A stretch of 35,123 nt of DNA from Actinomycetota bacterium. GTDB lineage: Bacteria; Armatimonadota; SYMT01. Positions 8,429-17,415 of this stretch are shown here, piece by piece. A program made the translations under genes and the position numbers. Where the stretch lies: NCBI GenBank assembly GCA_005798285.1, contig SYKE01000281.1:1-35123 (forward strand), in the 5' to 3' direction. The notes beneath the pieces are model-generated. The model saw only the letters and a program-made list of their open reading frames with translations. It was not told the origin of the DNA and ran no database searches. Every line of letters begins with the position of its first letter. Within the stretch, counting starts at the first letter, position 1.

Positions 8429-9754
8429 CTAACTGCCCGGCTTGAAGCCACGCGGCCAGCGCGTGCCGCGTCCAACCACCGCGTCGGTAAAGTCGGCCTC
8501 TTGGAGCGTTGCGTGGGTGAAGTCCGCGTTCGAGATGTCCGCCACCCGGAAGCTGGCGTTCGTAAAATCGGCCTTCGTGAGCACCGCCGAGCCGACGTCC
8601 GCCCGCTGGAGGCTCGCACCGGTCAGGTCCGCTTCATCCAGGCGGGCGCCTTCGAGCAGCGCACGACTCAACTGGGCTTCCCGGAGGCAGGCGCCCCGCA
8701 GGTCGGTCCGAAGGAGTCGCGCGCCGATCAGGTTCGCGCCCCCGAGGTTCGCGCCGGCCAGACTGGCGCCTTCCAGGTCCGCCTCCGCCAGTCGCGCATG
8801 GCGGAGATCGGCGCCCGACAGGTCCGCGAGCCGCAATCGCGCGCCCTCCAGGTTGACGCCATTGAGGTTGGCCTTGCTCATGCGGGCAGAATCCAGGGTC
8901 GCCTCCCGGAGGTCGCCCGAGCTCAGATCCGCGCCGATCAGATTCACGCCGTTCAGCGCCATCGAAATCAGTTGAACACCCGGCAGCTCCACCCTCGCCC
9001 CGAGGCGGATGGCCTGGTGCTTGCGCCACTCGAAGGCGTATGAGAAGCGAGTGGCGTCGTCGTAGACCGCGCCGGAGAGTACAGCGGCATCGAAGTTCGC
9101 GCCCTCGAGGTTCGCCTCCCGGAGGTTCGCTCCGCCGAGGCGCGCCCGCTCCAGGTTCGCGCCTCGCAGGTTCGCCCCATGGAGGTCCGCCAGTCGCAAG
9201 TCCGCGCCGGTCAGGTTAGCGCCGCCGAGGTTGGCGCGCTCCAGATGTGCGCCGGTCAGATTCGCCTCGGTGAGATCGGCTCCGAAGAGGTCGATCTCGG
9301 TCATCCAGTAGCGCTCCAGGTACACCTTCGCCAGAGTCGCGTGGGCCATCCTTGCCGAGACGAGGTCCACACCGGTCAGCTCGGCTTCCGTGAGGTTGGC
9401 CCAGGCGAACTGGGCGCCCTCGATGCGGGCGTTCTTCAAGTTGACGCGAGTCATGCGGGCTCCCTCGAGGAAGGCGCCACTCAGATCCGCCCCGGAGCAA
9501 TTCGCGTGAGTCAGATCCGCCCCCGGGAGGTCCGCCCCTTCCAGCACCGCGCCCGCGAGAAAGCAGCGACTCATCCCGGCGCGCGCCAGGTTCGCCCGCT
9601 GCAGCTCGGCCCGCTCCAGGTTGGCGCCGAGCAGATCGGCCCCTTCCAGGTCCGCCCGCCGCAGCACCGCCTTTGCGAGCGAGGCGCTCTTCAGGTTCAC
9701 GGCATCCAGCTTAAAGAGGGTAGTCCCAGTGTATCGGTCCAGAATTTCAATCAC
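8429..9754 (-). CDS. Pentapeptide-repeat protein, 441 residues
   Basis: The start is set at GTG 9754-9752 because AAGGAG lies 8 bases upstream; the frame is open further but has no better site. Almost the whole protein is A(D/N)LxG/xA five-residue repeats (for example LEGADLLGANLERAELQRAN), predicting a right-handed quadrilateral beta-helix. A non-repeat break of about 40 residues in the middle (around TRFSYAFEWRKHQAIRLGAR) splits it into two helices, and a short cap, VGRGTRWPRGFKPGS, closes it. No signal peptide or membrane segment is seen, so it should be cytosolic. Some pentapeptide proteins mimic DNA and protect gyrase (Qnr/MfpA type), but those are about half this size; most long ones have no known role. 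No function is assigned. Confidence 0.9.
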   Translation of the reverse strand: MIEILDRYTGTTLFKLDAVNLKSASLAKAVLRRADLEGADLLGANLERAELQRANLARAGMSRCFLAGAVLEGADLPGADLTHANCSGADLSGAFLEGARMTRVNLKNARIEGAQFAWANLTEAELTGVDLVSARMAHATLAKVYLERYWMTEIDLFGADLTEANLTGAHLERANLGGANLTGADLRLADLHGANLRGANLERARLGGANLREANLEGANFDAAVLSGAVYDDATRFSYAFEWRKHQAIRLGARVELPGVQLISMALNGVNLIGADLSSGDLREATLDSARMSKANLNGVNLEGARLRLADLSGADLRHARLAEADLEGASLAGANLGGANLIGARLLRTDLRGACLREAQLSRALLEGARLDEADLTGASLQRADVGSAVLTKADFTNASFRVADISNADFTHATLQEADFTDAVVGRGTRWPRGFKPGS

Positions 9755-9867
9755 AGCTAATACTCCTTCAGGGGTCGGCCCTCGTCGGGGTGCGAATGGG
9801 CTCTCGGAGCGGATTTCGGCAGGGACCACCGTTCAAGGATCGGAATAACCTGCTTCGGAGGTGAGAG

Positions 9868-10761
9868 ATGGACAGAAGAAGAGTTATTGTAACGGGCGCC
9901 TCGGGCTACGTCGCCGCGCAGATCCTGCCGGCGCTCCGGGATCGCTGCGAGTTGGTGCTGGTCGATGTCCGGAACACCGACCGACAGGGCAACCCGATGC
10001 CGGATGTCCTCATTGCTGATCTGGCCGCGGCGGACGTCTCCGGCTGTCGAGCGTTGTTTGAAGGCGTCGATTCGGTGGTGCACCTGGGCTACGTCCGTCC
10101 GAAAACCGGTCAGGGCAGCAAGGCAGCCGACAGCTACCTCGCGGAGCGGGCCAACATCGATATGGCCTTCAACATCTACGAGCTGTCGGTGGAAGCCGGC
10201 GTTCGCAGAGTCGTGATGGCCAGCAGCAACCATGCCGCCGATTGGTATGAGGGCCTGATCCACGCGCGGAAGAAGGACATCGTGGACCCGTGGGAGAGGG
10301 CTATCTCCGACAACTACTACGGCTGGGCCAAAGAATCCTACGAGCATCTGGGATTCGTCTACGCCTCGGGCGGTCTCGGCAAGCAGTTGGAAGTGGTGCA
10401 GCTTCGGATTGGAGCCCCCAGAGAGATTGTCGGCGCGAAATTTGCAGGCAACCCGGTGGCCTATCACCGGGACCTCGGCGCCTACATCAGTCCGCGCGAC
10501 CTGAGCCAGCTCGTCTGCAAGAGCATCGACACGCCGGACATCCGAGACCGCCACGGCGTCCCGTTCCAGATCTTCTACGGCATCTCCGACAATACGCGCA
10601 AATTCTGGAGCATCGCGAACGCCCGCGAGGTCATCGGGTATGTTCCCGAGGACGACAGCGAAGTGAAGTATGCGGACGACATCCGAACCTACCTCACCTC
10701 ATCCGGAGCCCCGGTCCCCGCCCGCGTCTGGAACGCCGCCGAAGTCATCGGCGCATCGTAA
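9868..10761 (+). CDS. NAD-dependent epimerase/dehydratase, uronate-dehydrogenase-like
   Basis: 297 residues, with an excellent ribosome-binding site (GGAGG 6 bases before ATG). It is an extended short-chain dehydrogenase: glycine-rich dinucleotide motif VTGASGYVA near residue 8, acidic D (LVDVRN) after strand 2 favouring NAD over NADP, VVHLGYVRP after strand 4, a serine in MASSNHAADWYE, and catalytic Y-x3-K in YYGWAKESYEHLG. The SSNHA and YGWAK contexts resemble uronate dehydrogenase, which oxidises glucuronate or galacturonate to the aldarolactone. That would fit the sugar-acid enzymes elsewhere in the window, but the substrate is inferred. It is divergent from the pentapeptide gene across 113 bp that must hold both promoters. 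Confidence 0.88.
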   Translation: MDRRRVIVTGASGYVAAQILPALRDRCELVLVDVRNTDRQGNPMPDVLIADLAAADVSGCRALFEGVDSVVHLGYVRPKTGQGSKAADSYLAERANIDMAFNIYELSVEAGVRRVVMASSNHAADWYEGLIHARKKDIVDPWERAISDNYYGWAKESYEHLGFVYASGGLGKQLEVVQLRIGAPREIVGAKFAGNPVAYHRDLGAYISPRDLSQLVCKSIDTPDIRDRHGVPFQIFYGISDNTRKFWSIANAREVIGYVPEDDSEVKYADDIRTYLTSSGAPVPARVWNAAEVIGAS

Positions 10762-10772
10762 CGCCCTGAGCG

Positions 10773-10809
10773 CGGCGGCGGCATCCCATCGGAGGGGCGA
10801 CCGCCGCCG
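10773..10809. terminator. Hairpin between convergent genes
   Basis: CGGCGGCGG (10773-10781) and CCGCCGCCG (10801-10809) form a 9-bp perfect stem with a 19-base loop, placed between the ends of the convergent epimerase and FG-GAP genes. There is no T-run on either side, so it may be a bidirectional terminator or only a stabilising 3' hairpin. Confidence 0.5.
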
Positions 10810-10829
10810 AGCTTCGCACGGGCCTCGCG

Positions 10830-13607
10830 CTACTTGAGCTCCAGCGAAACGGAGTGAACCGTGGGGTAGCAGGCGCCGTTGGGGGAGCGAAGGCTGAGCC
10901 GGTACTGGGCGCAGCGGTCTCCCGGGGAGAGTGTGGTCCCGGACTTCCCGGGCCGCCAGGGAGCGTCGGCGAGGCGGTCGGGAGACGGCGCACTCCGAAG
11001 TTCCCAGTCCACGGCCGACTTCGGCGGAAGGTAAGCCCCCACGGTGACGCTCGCTCGACGGAGTGGGCGCTCCCAGCGGAAGACCCGCGACTCGAAGTGT
11101 TCCCGGTAGGTCCGGTCGAACAGGTTGCCCACGTCGGTCGCGAACATCAGATGCGGTCCATTGGTCGGCAAGAACTGCACGCGGGGCGACTGGAACCGCT
11201 TGCCGTCGTTGTAGAACACGCGGGAGCGGGCGCGGTGGTCGCCGTGTCGGGTGTGACAGCTCACGGCGATGTCGATGCGGTCGTCGCCGTTGAAGTCGCC
11301 CGCCATCGAGTCGTTCACCGAGTCACAAAAGAGCGTCGTGAAGCGGCGGGTCTGGAAGCCGTCGGGGCCGCCCCAGTAGAGGCGGCAGGCCAGGTCCTCT
11401 CGCGTCAGTTCCCCGCTCTGCTGGGGCGAGAACAGGTCGAGGTAGCCGTCTCCATCGTAGTCCGCGATGGTGCGCCCCAAGCAGGCGAAGCCGGGCAGCC
11501 ACTGCGAGTTCGCCTGCGAGTAGCCGCGCCCGCTCCCCCAGAACAGCGTGCACCCCATATCCTTGAAGCCGGAGACCGGGTCGTTGTAGCTGCCCACCAG
11601 CAGATCCAGCTTCCCGTCCCGATTGAAGTCCGCCGCGTCGACGCCCACGGGGCCCGAAACCGGCAGCCGGGTATCGCGGGCGGCATCGAAGCCCTTCGGA
11701 CTGTTCCAGTAGATCCTCAGGGCGTGGAATTTGCGGGTGGTGGTCGCGATGTCGAGCAGGCCATCGCCATTCAGATCGGCCACGATGTGCTCCTGCCCGT
11801 AGCCGTCCTTCTCCAGAGTCACGCGGCGAGAGTCCGGGAAGCGTCCTCGATCGCCGTAGTAGACGAACAGCTCATCCGGCCGGCCCGTCGCCACCGGACC
11901 GAACGGCTCCAGGATCAGATCGAGCTCACCGTCCCGATCCAGATCCGCCACGGTGCTGGTGCCCAGGAACGGCTGACGGATGATCGTCCGTCGCTTGAGA
12001 TCGGGACCCGAGGCGCCGCCGAAGAGGATGTTCGCGCCGAGGGTCTTGTCGGACTGCGCCGACTCCCCCGCATGGCCGGAGTTCAGCAGCAGCAGATCGC
12101 TGCGTCCATCCCGATCGAAGTCGGCTGCGCTGGCTTCATACCCGCTGTGAAACGGGATCCAGAGGGCTCGCTGGGGGTCAAAGCCGCGAGGGCCGCCCCA
12201 GAACACGGGAACCGGAACCGCCTCTTCCAATCGCCCGCCGATGCTATTGCAGAACACGGCTCTGGCCGGTAGACCGCGTTCGGCGGGCGCCACCACCACA
12301 TCGGTCGTGCCGGAGGTGCGAAAGCCGGACGGCGCCGGTCGGAAGCCCCGCTTTCCGTCCCCCAGGAAGATCGGGGAAGCGCCGTTGAACGTCTTCGCCC
12401 CCTGATGCGATGCCGCCACGAGATCCGGGTGGCCGTCGCCGTTCAGATCCCCGATGGCTGCGGCGACCGGAGCCCGGAGCCGGATCGGGGTGGAGCGGGC
12501 GCGGTCGAAGCCCTCGGTCGCGCCCCACAGCACCTGGATCGTGTCGGGGGCCGCCTTCCCGGCGCCGGCCTGCTCGCCGCCCGCCGCGCGATTCTCGGAA
12601 AACCAGGTCTGCACTAGATCCACATGGCCATCTCGATCCAGATCGCCTGCGGCCAGGTGCGTGGCGCGCAGGGCCGGAGAGCGCCTCTCCGGGCTCCAGG
12701 CGCCGCCGCCCCGCGAGAGGAGCGCGGCAACCTCGGGTTCCGAGCCTCCCACCAGCAGATCGATCTTCCGGTCGCTGTTCAGATCCGCAACCGTGAGGCA
12801 CGCGGCGCCCGGCAGGCCGAGAGCCACATTCCACGGCGCCACAACAGATCCGCCCGGCGAGAACACGGCCAGCCCGCCCGGCCGCAGCACGGCGAGCGAC
12901 GCCTTCCCTGAGCCGTCAAAGTCCCCCGCCGCGATCTGCGCCGCGCCCGCGACGCCGAGATCCTCGAACCGGGTGACGTCGAAGCCCGTCGATCCACCCC
13001 AGTAGACTCGGATGATGCGCCCCTGCGGCTGGTTCGGCAGCCAGCGCGGGCCGCAGAGCACGGCGAGATCGGGCCAACCGTCCGCGTTGAGATCCGGTAT
13101 CGCGACTCCCGCCGCCTGGTTCACCGGAAGCGCCGTGGAGATGCGTCGCGAGGACCAGCCTCCGGGGCCACCCCAGGCGATGGTGAGCTGGCGTCGAGGA
13201 TGATCGACGCCGATGGAGTTCGGGCAGAAGGCGACATCGGTCCAACCGTCCCGGTTCAGGTCCGCAATCGCCGCCTGCTGTGAGCCCTCCACCGGCAGAT
13301 CGGCGGACCGAGCCACGCCCCGGGCATCCATGTGTCCCACCGTGGCGGAGAGCATCTGGTACGTATCGTGGGTGCAGTTGTAGACCAGATCCAGATAACC
13401 GTCGTCATTCAGATCGAAGCGGTTGATCACCCGGAGCGAACCGTCTCGCGCCGCGTAAAGATTCTGCCCGCCGGACCCCGGCGTGCCGGCGCGAAAGTCC
13501 TGAAAGGAGTCGTCCCGAAACCGGACCCCTGCCCCCGGCCCGGAACTCGCCGCGGTGACCCCGCATACCACCAGTCCCACGCCCAGCCAGCCTGACTTCC
13601 AACCCAT
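10830..13607 (-). CDS. Exported FG-GAP/VCBS-repeat beta-propeller protein
   Basis: 925 residues from ATG 13607, chosen because GGGAGG precedes it and a clean Sec signal peptide (MGWKSGWLGVGLVVCGVTAA) begins there. Thirteen Asp-rich calcium-binding-type repeats of the pattern DxNxDGxxDL are visible (for example FDLNDDGYLDLV, IADLNRDGWTDV, VADLNGDGLLDI, AADFNRDGKLDLLV), spaced roughly 50-65 residues, each usually followed by a VYWGGxxGF-type strand. This predicts two integrin-alpha-like propellers. Two repeats are degenerate (AGDFDGSGKASL, VADLNSDRKIDL). A C-terminal segment with no FG-GAP motif (last ~100 residues) follows. Family members are secreted or surface proteins, some linked to adhesion or polysaccharide binding. 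No catalytic domain was recognised. Confidence 0.92.
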   Translation of the reverse strand: MGWKSGWLGVGLVVCGVTAASSGPGAGVRFRDDSFQDFRAGTPGSGGQNLYAARDGSLRVINRFDLNDDGYLDLVYNCTHDTYQMLSATVGHMDARGVARSADLPVEGSQQAAIADLNRDGWTDVAFCPNSIGVDHPRRQLTIAWGGPGGWSSRRISTALPVNQAAGVAIPDLNADGWPDLAVLCGPRWLPNQPQGRIIRVYWGGSTGFDVTRFEDLGVAGAAQIAAGDFDGSGKASLAVLRPGGLAVFSPGGSVVAPWNVALGLPGAACLTVADLNSDRKIDLLVGGSEPEVAALLSRGGGAWSPERRSPALRATHLAAGDLDRDGHVDLVQTWFSENRAAGGEQAGAGKAAPDTIQVLWGATEGFDRARSTPIRLRAPVAAAIGDLNGDGHPDLVAASHQGAKTFNGASPIFLGDGKRGFRPAPSGFRTSGTTDVVVAPAERGLPARAVFCNSIGGRLEEAVPVPVFWGGPRGFDPQRALWIPFHSGYEASAADFDRDGRSDLLLLNSGHAGESAQSDKTLGANILFGGASGPDLKRRTIIRQPFLGTSTVADLDRDGELDLILEPFGPVATGRPDELFVYYGDRGRFPDSRRVTLEKDGYGQEHIVADLNGDGLLDIATTTRKFHALRIYWNSPKGFDAARDTRLPVSGPVGVDAADFNRDGKLDLLVGSYNDPVSGFKDMGCTLFWGSGRGYSQANSQWLPGFACLGRTIADYDGDGYLDLFSPQQSGELTREDLACRLYWGGPDGFQTRRFTTLFCDSVNDSMAGDFNGDDRIDIAVSCHTRHGDHRARSRVFYNDGKRFQSPRVQFLPTNGPHLMFATDVGNLFDRTYREHFESRVFRWERPLRRASVTVGAYLPPKSAVDWELRSAPSPDRLADAPWRPGKSGTTLSPGDRCAQYRLSLRSPNGACYPTVHSVSLELK

Positions 13608-13857
13608 CCTCGCGCCTCCCAGCTCCCGGCCCGCACGCCGCCGCGCCGGAACAGCACGGCAATCGGGCACTCCCGAGAGCAGCCCGGGGATTGGATTGAC
13701 GGCCGAACCACGAATCTCCTGTTCACAAACGATTCGAGTTCAGCGGGCTTTCGGGACGGCCCATCGGGATTCTCCCCGGCCGTAGGAAACACGGGCCCCC
13801 TCAGGGAAATTGGACCCGCCGCCGGTTCACCGATCCGGCCGATCATGGAAAGTGCCG

Positions 13858-15105
13858 ATGCCCCAGTCTCGCCGCGAACTGCTGACGACCCTGTTGACCG
13901 GAGGCGCCGCCGCCTCGTTCGGAGCCCTTCAGTCCCAGGCCGCCGCCGCCGCGGATTGGCCGAACTGGAGAGGACCCCGCTTCGATGGCGGTTCCTCGGA
14001 AACCGGATTGAAGCTGCCCTGGCCCGCCGAAGGGCCCCGAGTCCTCTGGAAGACCGACCTGCCCGGCGGCTACTCCTCCATGGTCGCGGCGAAGGGTCGC
14101 CTCTACACTCAGGTGCGCGACGGCGGCGAGGAGGCGATTCTGTGCCACGGCGCGCTCAACGGCGAACTCATCTGGCGCCACGCGTACCCGGTGAACTACG
14201 ACGGGCATCCCACGCTCGACGCCCGCTTCAAGAGCGGGCCCCGCTCCACCCCCACGGTCTCCGGAAATCGCGTCGTCGCGCTGGGCACCTTCGGGGATCT
14301 CACCTGCCTCGACGCAGCCTCCGGCAAGGTGCACTGGAGGAGCAACCTTCTGGAGCTCACCGGTCGAACCTGTCCCGAATTCGGCTATTGCGGTTCCCCG
14401 GTCATCGAGAAGGGACGCATTCACCTGCATCCCGGTGGTGGCGTGGGCAAATCGGTGTCCGCCTACAAGCTCTCAGACGGCAAGCATCTCTGGAGCGCCC
14501 TCGACGACAAGATCGGCTACTCCACCCCCTTCCTCGCGAAGAACGGCAAGCGGGAGGAGATGGTCCACTTCACCGCGCAGGGATACGTCGCGGTCGAACC
14601 CGCCACCGGACGAGAGCTCTGGCGCTACGACTGGAAGACCAACTTCGATCTCAACTGCGCCACGCCGCTGCAGTTCGATGACTATCTGTTCGTCTCGTCC
14701 AACTACGGCCGGGGCTGCGCACTGATTCGGATGAAGCCCGACGGCGCTCCGGAAGAGATCTACCGAAGTCAGGAGATGCACAACCACTTCTCGACCTCGG
14801 TGTACCATGACAACCACCTCTACGGCTTCAGCGCCGATCGACTGAAGTGTCTGGAAGCCCGGACCGGAACCGTGAAGTGGGAGCAGCGAGGGTTGGGACG
14901 GGGCTCCATCGTGCTGGCCGACGGACATCTCTTGATCCTTGGCGAGCGGGGCGACCTCGTGGCGGCGACGGCGACTCCGGGCGCCTATCAGGAGAAGTGT
15001 CGATGGAAAGCGCTCACGGGCGCCTGTTGGAGCGTCCCGATTCTGTCGAATAAAGTGCTGTATCTTCGCCACGAGAAGCAGATGCTGGCGGTGGATCTCC
15101 GATAA
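13858..15105 (+). CDS. Exported PQQ-like (BamB-type) beta-propeller protein
   Basis: 415 residues from ATG 13858, preceded by GGAAAG. The N-terminus is a Tat-like signal (SRRELLTTLLTGGAAASFG, then QSQAAAAADW). The mature chain opens with DWPNWRGPRFDG, characteristic of a large family of outer-membrane or periplasmic quinoprotein-like propellers, and then repeats the blade pattern: GRLYTQVRDGGEE, LNGELIWRHAYP, LDAASGKVHWRSN, YKLSDGKHLWSALDDK, VEPATGRELWRYDW and LEARTGTVKWEQRG. No PQQ-binding residues or haem motif were identified, so an enzymatic role is not supported; it may be a structural or binding propeller. It is divergent from the FG-GAP gene across about 250 bp. Confidence 0.88.
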   Translation: MPQSRRELLTTLLTGGAAASFGALQSQAAAAADWPNWRGPRFDGGSSETGLKLPWPAEGPRVLWKTDLPGGYSSMVAAKGRLYTQVRDGGEEAILCHGALNGELIWRHAYPVNYDGHPTLDARFKSGPRSTPTVSGNRVVALGTFGDLTCLDAASGKVHWRSNLLELTGRTCPEFGYCGSPVIEKGRIHLHPGGGVGKSVSAYKLSDGKHLWSALDDKIGYSTPFLAKNGKREEMVHFTAQGYVAVEPATGRELWRYDWKTNFDLNCATPLQFDDYLFVSSNYGRGCALIRMKPDGAPEEIYRSQEMHNHFSTSVYHDNHLYGFSADRLKCLEARTGTVKWEQRGLGRGSIVLADGHLLILGERGDLVAATATPGAYQEKCRWKALTGACWSVPILSNKVLYLRHEKQMLAVDLR

Positions 15106-15180
15106 CGCCGCCCCAGGGCCCTGGAAGCGCGAAACGCGCGTGCTCCGCGGCCGTTGGAATCCCTGAAAGGACTTGAGTCA

Positions 15181-15918
15181 ATGGCGGATAGCCCCTGGAT
15201 TGAGATTGCGGAACTGGTAAACCACCAGCTTGCGGCCGGCGACTCCGCCGAAGCGCTTCGAGTCATTGCCGAAGCAGAGAAGCGCATCCCCGCCGAAGTG
15301 CCGGAGCCGGGTCTGCACGAGGTGGCCGGGAAGCTGTACTGGAAGCACCGGAATCTGGCAGGCTACGCGCTGCTCTCCCAGGAACGAATTGCGCGTCTGG
15401 AAGCCTCGCTGCCGGCTTGCACCGATGAGGAGTGGCGGAAGAAGATCGTGCGGGCGATCGGGGGCACTCACTACAACCTCTCCAGCTTCTGCTGGCCCGG
15501 ATGGGACGAGCCGGAGATCACCGTCACTGAGGAGCAGGCCCGTCTCGGGGCCGAGTCGGCGGCTCGCTGCGTGGAAATCCGAACCGATCCGAGCTTCGCC
15601 GGCTTCCCCTTCGGCTACACCCCGTCGATGGCGTATTGGGCCATGGGCGCTTACCGACTGCTGGAGCGCAACTACCTCGCTGCCCACGCCGACTTCGATC
15701 ACTGCATCGACCTGGATCGACGCGCGAGTGTCTCGGATCACCTCAGCCGGGGCTACTCGCTTCTCACGCACGTGCTGGAGCGCCCCGGAGATGCCGATGC
15801 GGAGAGCGCCTTTCAAGCGCTCCTGGCGGAACTCGATGCCCGCACCGACGATGAGGACGCGCCGTTCATCAAAGGCCAGCTCGTGACGGCTCGGAGCTAC
15901 TTCGAGCGCACCGCCTGA
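15181..15918 (+). CDS. Protein of unknown function, helical, TPR-like
   Basis: 245 residues from ATG 15181, chosen because AAGGA lies 9 bases upstream; an earlier in-frame ATG at 15154 has no ribosome-binding site. There is no signal peptide or membrane segment. The composition is helical and the spacing of Ala/Leu and aromatic residues (AEALRVIAEAEKRIP, KLYWKHRNLAGYALLSQER, AYRLLERNYLAAHADFDHCI) looks like tetratricopeptide-type helix pairs, though no canonical TPR consensus was confirmed. A central segment rich in aromatics and prolines (FCWPGWDEPEITVTEE) breaks the pattern. It follows the PQQ-like propeller by 75 bp on the same strand and may be co-transcribed. I do not recognise the family. 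Confidence 0.75.
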   Translation: MADSPWIEIAELVNHQLAAGDSAEALRVIAEAEKRIPAEVPEPGLHEVAGKLYWKHRNLAGYALLSQERIARLEASLPACTDEEWRKKIVRAIGGTHYNLSSFCWPGWDEPEITVTEEQARLGAESAARCVEIRTDPSFAGFPFGYTPSMAYWAMGAYRLLERNYLAAHADFDHCIDLDRRASVSDHLSRGYSLLTHVLERPGDADAESAFQALLAELDARTDDEDAPFIKGQLVTARSYFERTA

Positions 15919-15940
15919 GCGCGCCGCCTCACATGTCGCC

Positions 15941-15978
15941 TGAACTCCGGCCCCGTCACGCCGCCGGGCCGGAGTTCA
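15941..15978. terminator. Perfect 13-bp hairpin between convergent genes
   Basis: TGAACTCCGGCCC (15941-15953) is an exact inverted repeat of GGGCCGGAGTTCA (15966-15978) with a 12-base loop. It sits between the convergent 15181-15918 and 15976-16668 genes, and its right end includes the TGA stop of the minus-strand gene. It is probably a bidirectional terminator, although no long T-run follows. Confidence 0.7.
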
Positions 15979-16668
15979 ACTGAAATCTCCCAGCCCAAGG
16001 GTCAACTGCCGGCGCAAGAAGCCCAGCAGATGGTCCGACCCGGCGCGATCCAGCGTCCCCGCCTGCTTGAAGAGGGGCGTCAGTCCGGCTCCAAGTTGCT
16101 TCACCCGCTTTCGAGCGTCCGCGGCGTTCTCAGCGACCACCGCATCTTCTTTCGCCCGTTTTCGCACCGCCGCATCGAGTTCCGCGTGCGCCCGCAGCAC
16201 CTGACCCGTCGTCGCGGCGCCGGGGCTCTTCACGCGCGTGAGGACCCGGTGCAGCACCTCCTCGGCTTCCGCGCGACTGCCCGCCTCCACGTTCACCCAG
16301 ATCGTGCCGCCCCCCGAGTTGAAGTACCCCACCTCACAGATACCGGAGATGAACGGCAGCAGGAGCTTTCTCAGGGTCGAAACCCGGGACCGAACCGCCG
16401 GCGGCGCGTTCCGAGCCAGTTCGCTGTTCCGCCAGAGCAGCGCCCCACTGTAGAGCTCCATCCCGTCCCACATCGCCGCGGTGGAGTGTCCGTGCTTCTC
16501 ACCATGGAACTCCATCCACTTCTCGGAGCCCATCTTCAGAATCTCGGGGTACGGCTTGCCCAGCGCCTGCGGGACCTTCACCGGACGCTGCGCGGAAACG
16601 GAGCCGCCGGAAACCGCCAGCGTCAGGGCAGTCGCAAGCACCGAGCGTCGGAAGAGGAGACGCCTCAT
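15976..16668 (-). CDS. Exported protein of unknown function
   Basis: 230 residues from ATG 16668, whose first bases overlap the TGA of the upstream SGNH hydrolase by 4 bp (ATGA). The N-terminus MRRLLFRRSVLATALTLAV followed by SGGSVSAQ is a good Sec signal peptide. The mature part has KWMEFHGEKHGHSTAAMWDG, a basic/aromatic segment, and a C-terminal half that is helical and charged (AELDAAVRKRAKEDAVVAE). No family was recognised. Translational coupling to an SGNH esterase suggests a joint role with it outside the cytoplasm or in cell-envelope processing, but this is inference from position only. Confidence 0.75.
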   Translation of the reverse strand: MRRLLFRRSVLATALTLAVSGGSVSAQRPVKVPQALGKPYPEILKMGSEKWMEFHGEKHGHSTAAMWDGMELYSGALLWRNSELARNAPPAVRSRVSTLRKLLLPFISGICEVGYFNSGGGTIWVNVEAGSRAEAEEVLHRVLTRVKSPGAATTGQVLRAHAELDAAVRKRAKEDAVVAENAADARKRVKQLGAGLTPLFKQAGTLDRAGSDHLLGFLRRQLTLGLGDFS

Positions 16669-17306
16669 GGGACAAACAGGCGACACGAGGGGCTCTTGGC
16701 GTCGAAGATACCGAACTCGGTGTAAATCCGATTGGCGAACACCCGGTGGCCATACTCATTGGGGTGGATGGTGGCGTCGTTGAGCCAGCCGTTGAAGTTC
16801 ACCTGCTTCCACTGCGTGTAATGGTCGATGAGGGGCACGTGTCGTCGGGCCGCCACATCCCGAATGATCTCCACATAGGCGGGCAAGTCCTGCCGTCCCG
16901 TGTCGAGGGCCGTGATCGCGTTCATCGTATGGAGGAGCGGCACACAGCCGGGGAGCATTGAGAGCCGGTCGACGATCTCATCCAGGTTCTTGCGGAACGC
17001 CTCGCGTCCGGCTGGCCCGCCGCTGCAGTCATTCATGCCCATCATCACGGAAGCCACGTGCGGCTGAAACCGGGCGACTCGCCAGTCGAAGTCCTTCAGC
17101 AAACCCCCCGTGCGGTCGCCGCTGATCCCCGTGTTGATCACGATGTCGCGAGGCCGACCCAGCTCAAACCGGATCCGCTCGGCGAAGAGTTCCGTGTAGG
17201 TGCGCCAACCGAACGTGTGCAGCGCGCCATGCGTGATGCTGTCGCCGGTGAAGACCCACGTCAGGGGCTTCGACTGATCCTTCAACAGGGCCTTGATCCG
17301 TTCCAA
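16665..17306 (-). CDS. SGNH/GDSL-family hydrolase
   Basis: 213 residues if translation begins at TTG 17306, which has GAGGAG 6 bases upstream; the frame also offers GTG 17345 without a good site. The four SGNH blocks are present in order: block I FTGDSITHG with the nucleophilic Ser, block II GISGDRTGG with the oxyanion Gly, block III MMGMNDC with the Asn, and block V DATIHPNEYGHR with the catalytic Asp-His pair. Such enzymes de-esterify sugars, lipids or xylan side groups. No signal peptide is seen with the chosen start, so a cytosolic location is likely. It is the first gene of a coupled pair with the exported unknown protein and is divergent from the HAD gene. Confidence 0.9.
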   Translation of the reverse strand: MERIKALLKDQSKPLTWVFTGDSITHGALHTFGWRTYTELFAERIRFELGRPRDIVINTGISGDRTGGLLKDFDWRVARFQPHVASVMMGMNDCSGGPAGREAFRKNLDEIVDRLSMLPGCVPLLHTMNAITALDTGRQDLPAYVEIIRDVAARRHVPLIDHYTQWKQVNFNGWLNDATIHPNEYGHRVFANRIYTEFGIFDAKSPSCRLFVP

Positions 17307-17415
17307 AGGGTTCTCCTCACACTGTTCGGGTCGGGGTGAAAGCACGGGCGATAGACTTCAGCCGAACCGCTTCGCTCGCGTGCTTCCCCGGCAACGGGTG
17401 CAGATTGGTCACAAC

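Noticed and set aside
8429-9754. Regularly spaced short DNA repeats that could look like a CRISPR array
   Set aside because: The 15-bp period follows codons of A(D/N)LxG units, and there are no unique spacers between identical repeats.
8501-9760. Two plus-strand frames of about 180-190 codons with regular repeats
   Set aside because: They mirror the 15-bp periodicity of the pentapeptide gene on the minus strand and carry no known motif.
9757-10554. A 265-codon minus-strand frame
   Set aside because: It is antisense to the epimerase gene, which has a strong ribosome-binding site and intact catalytic motifs.
10854-12272. A 472-codon plus-strand frame
   Set aside because: Antisense to the FG-GAP repeats; its sequence is a repeat shadow (QIELPVPIEV-type runs).
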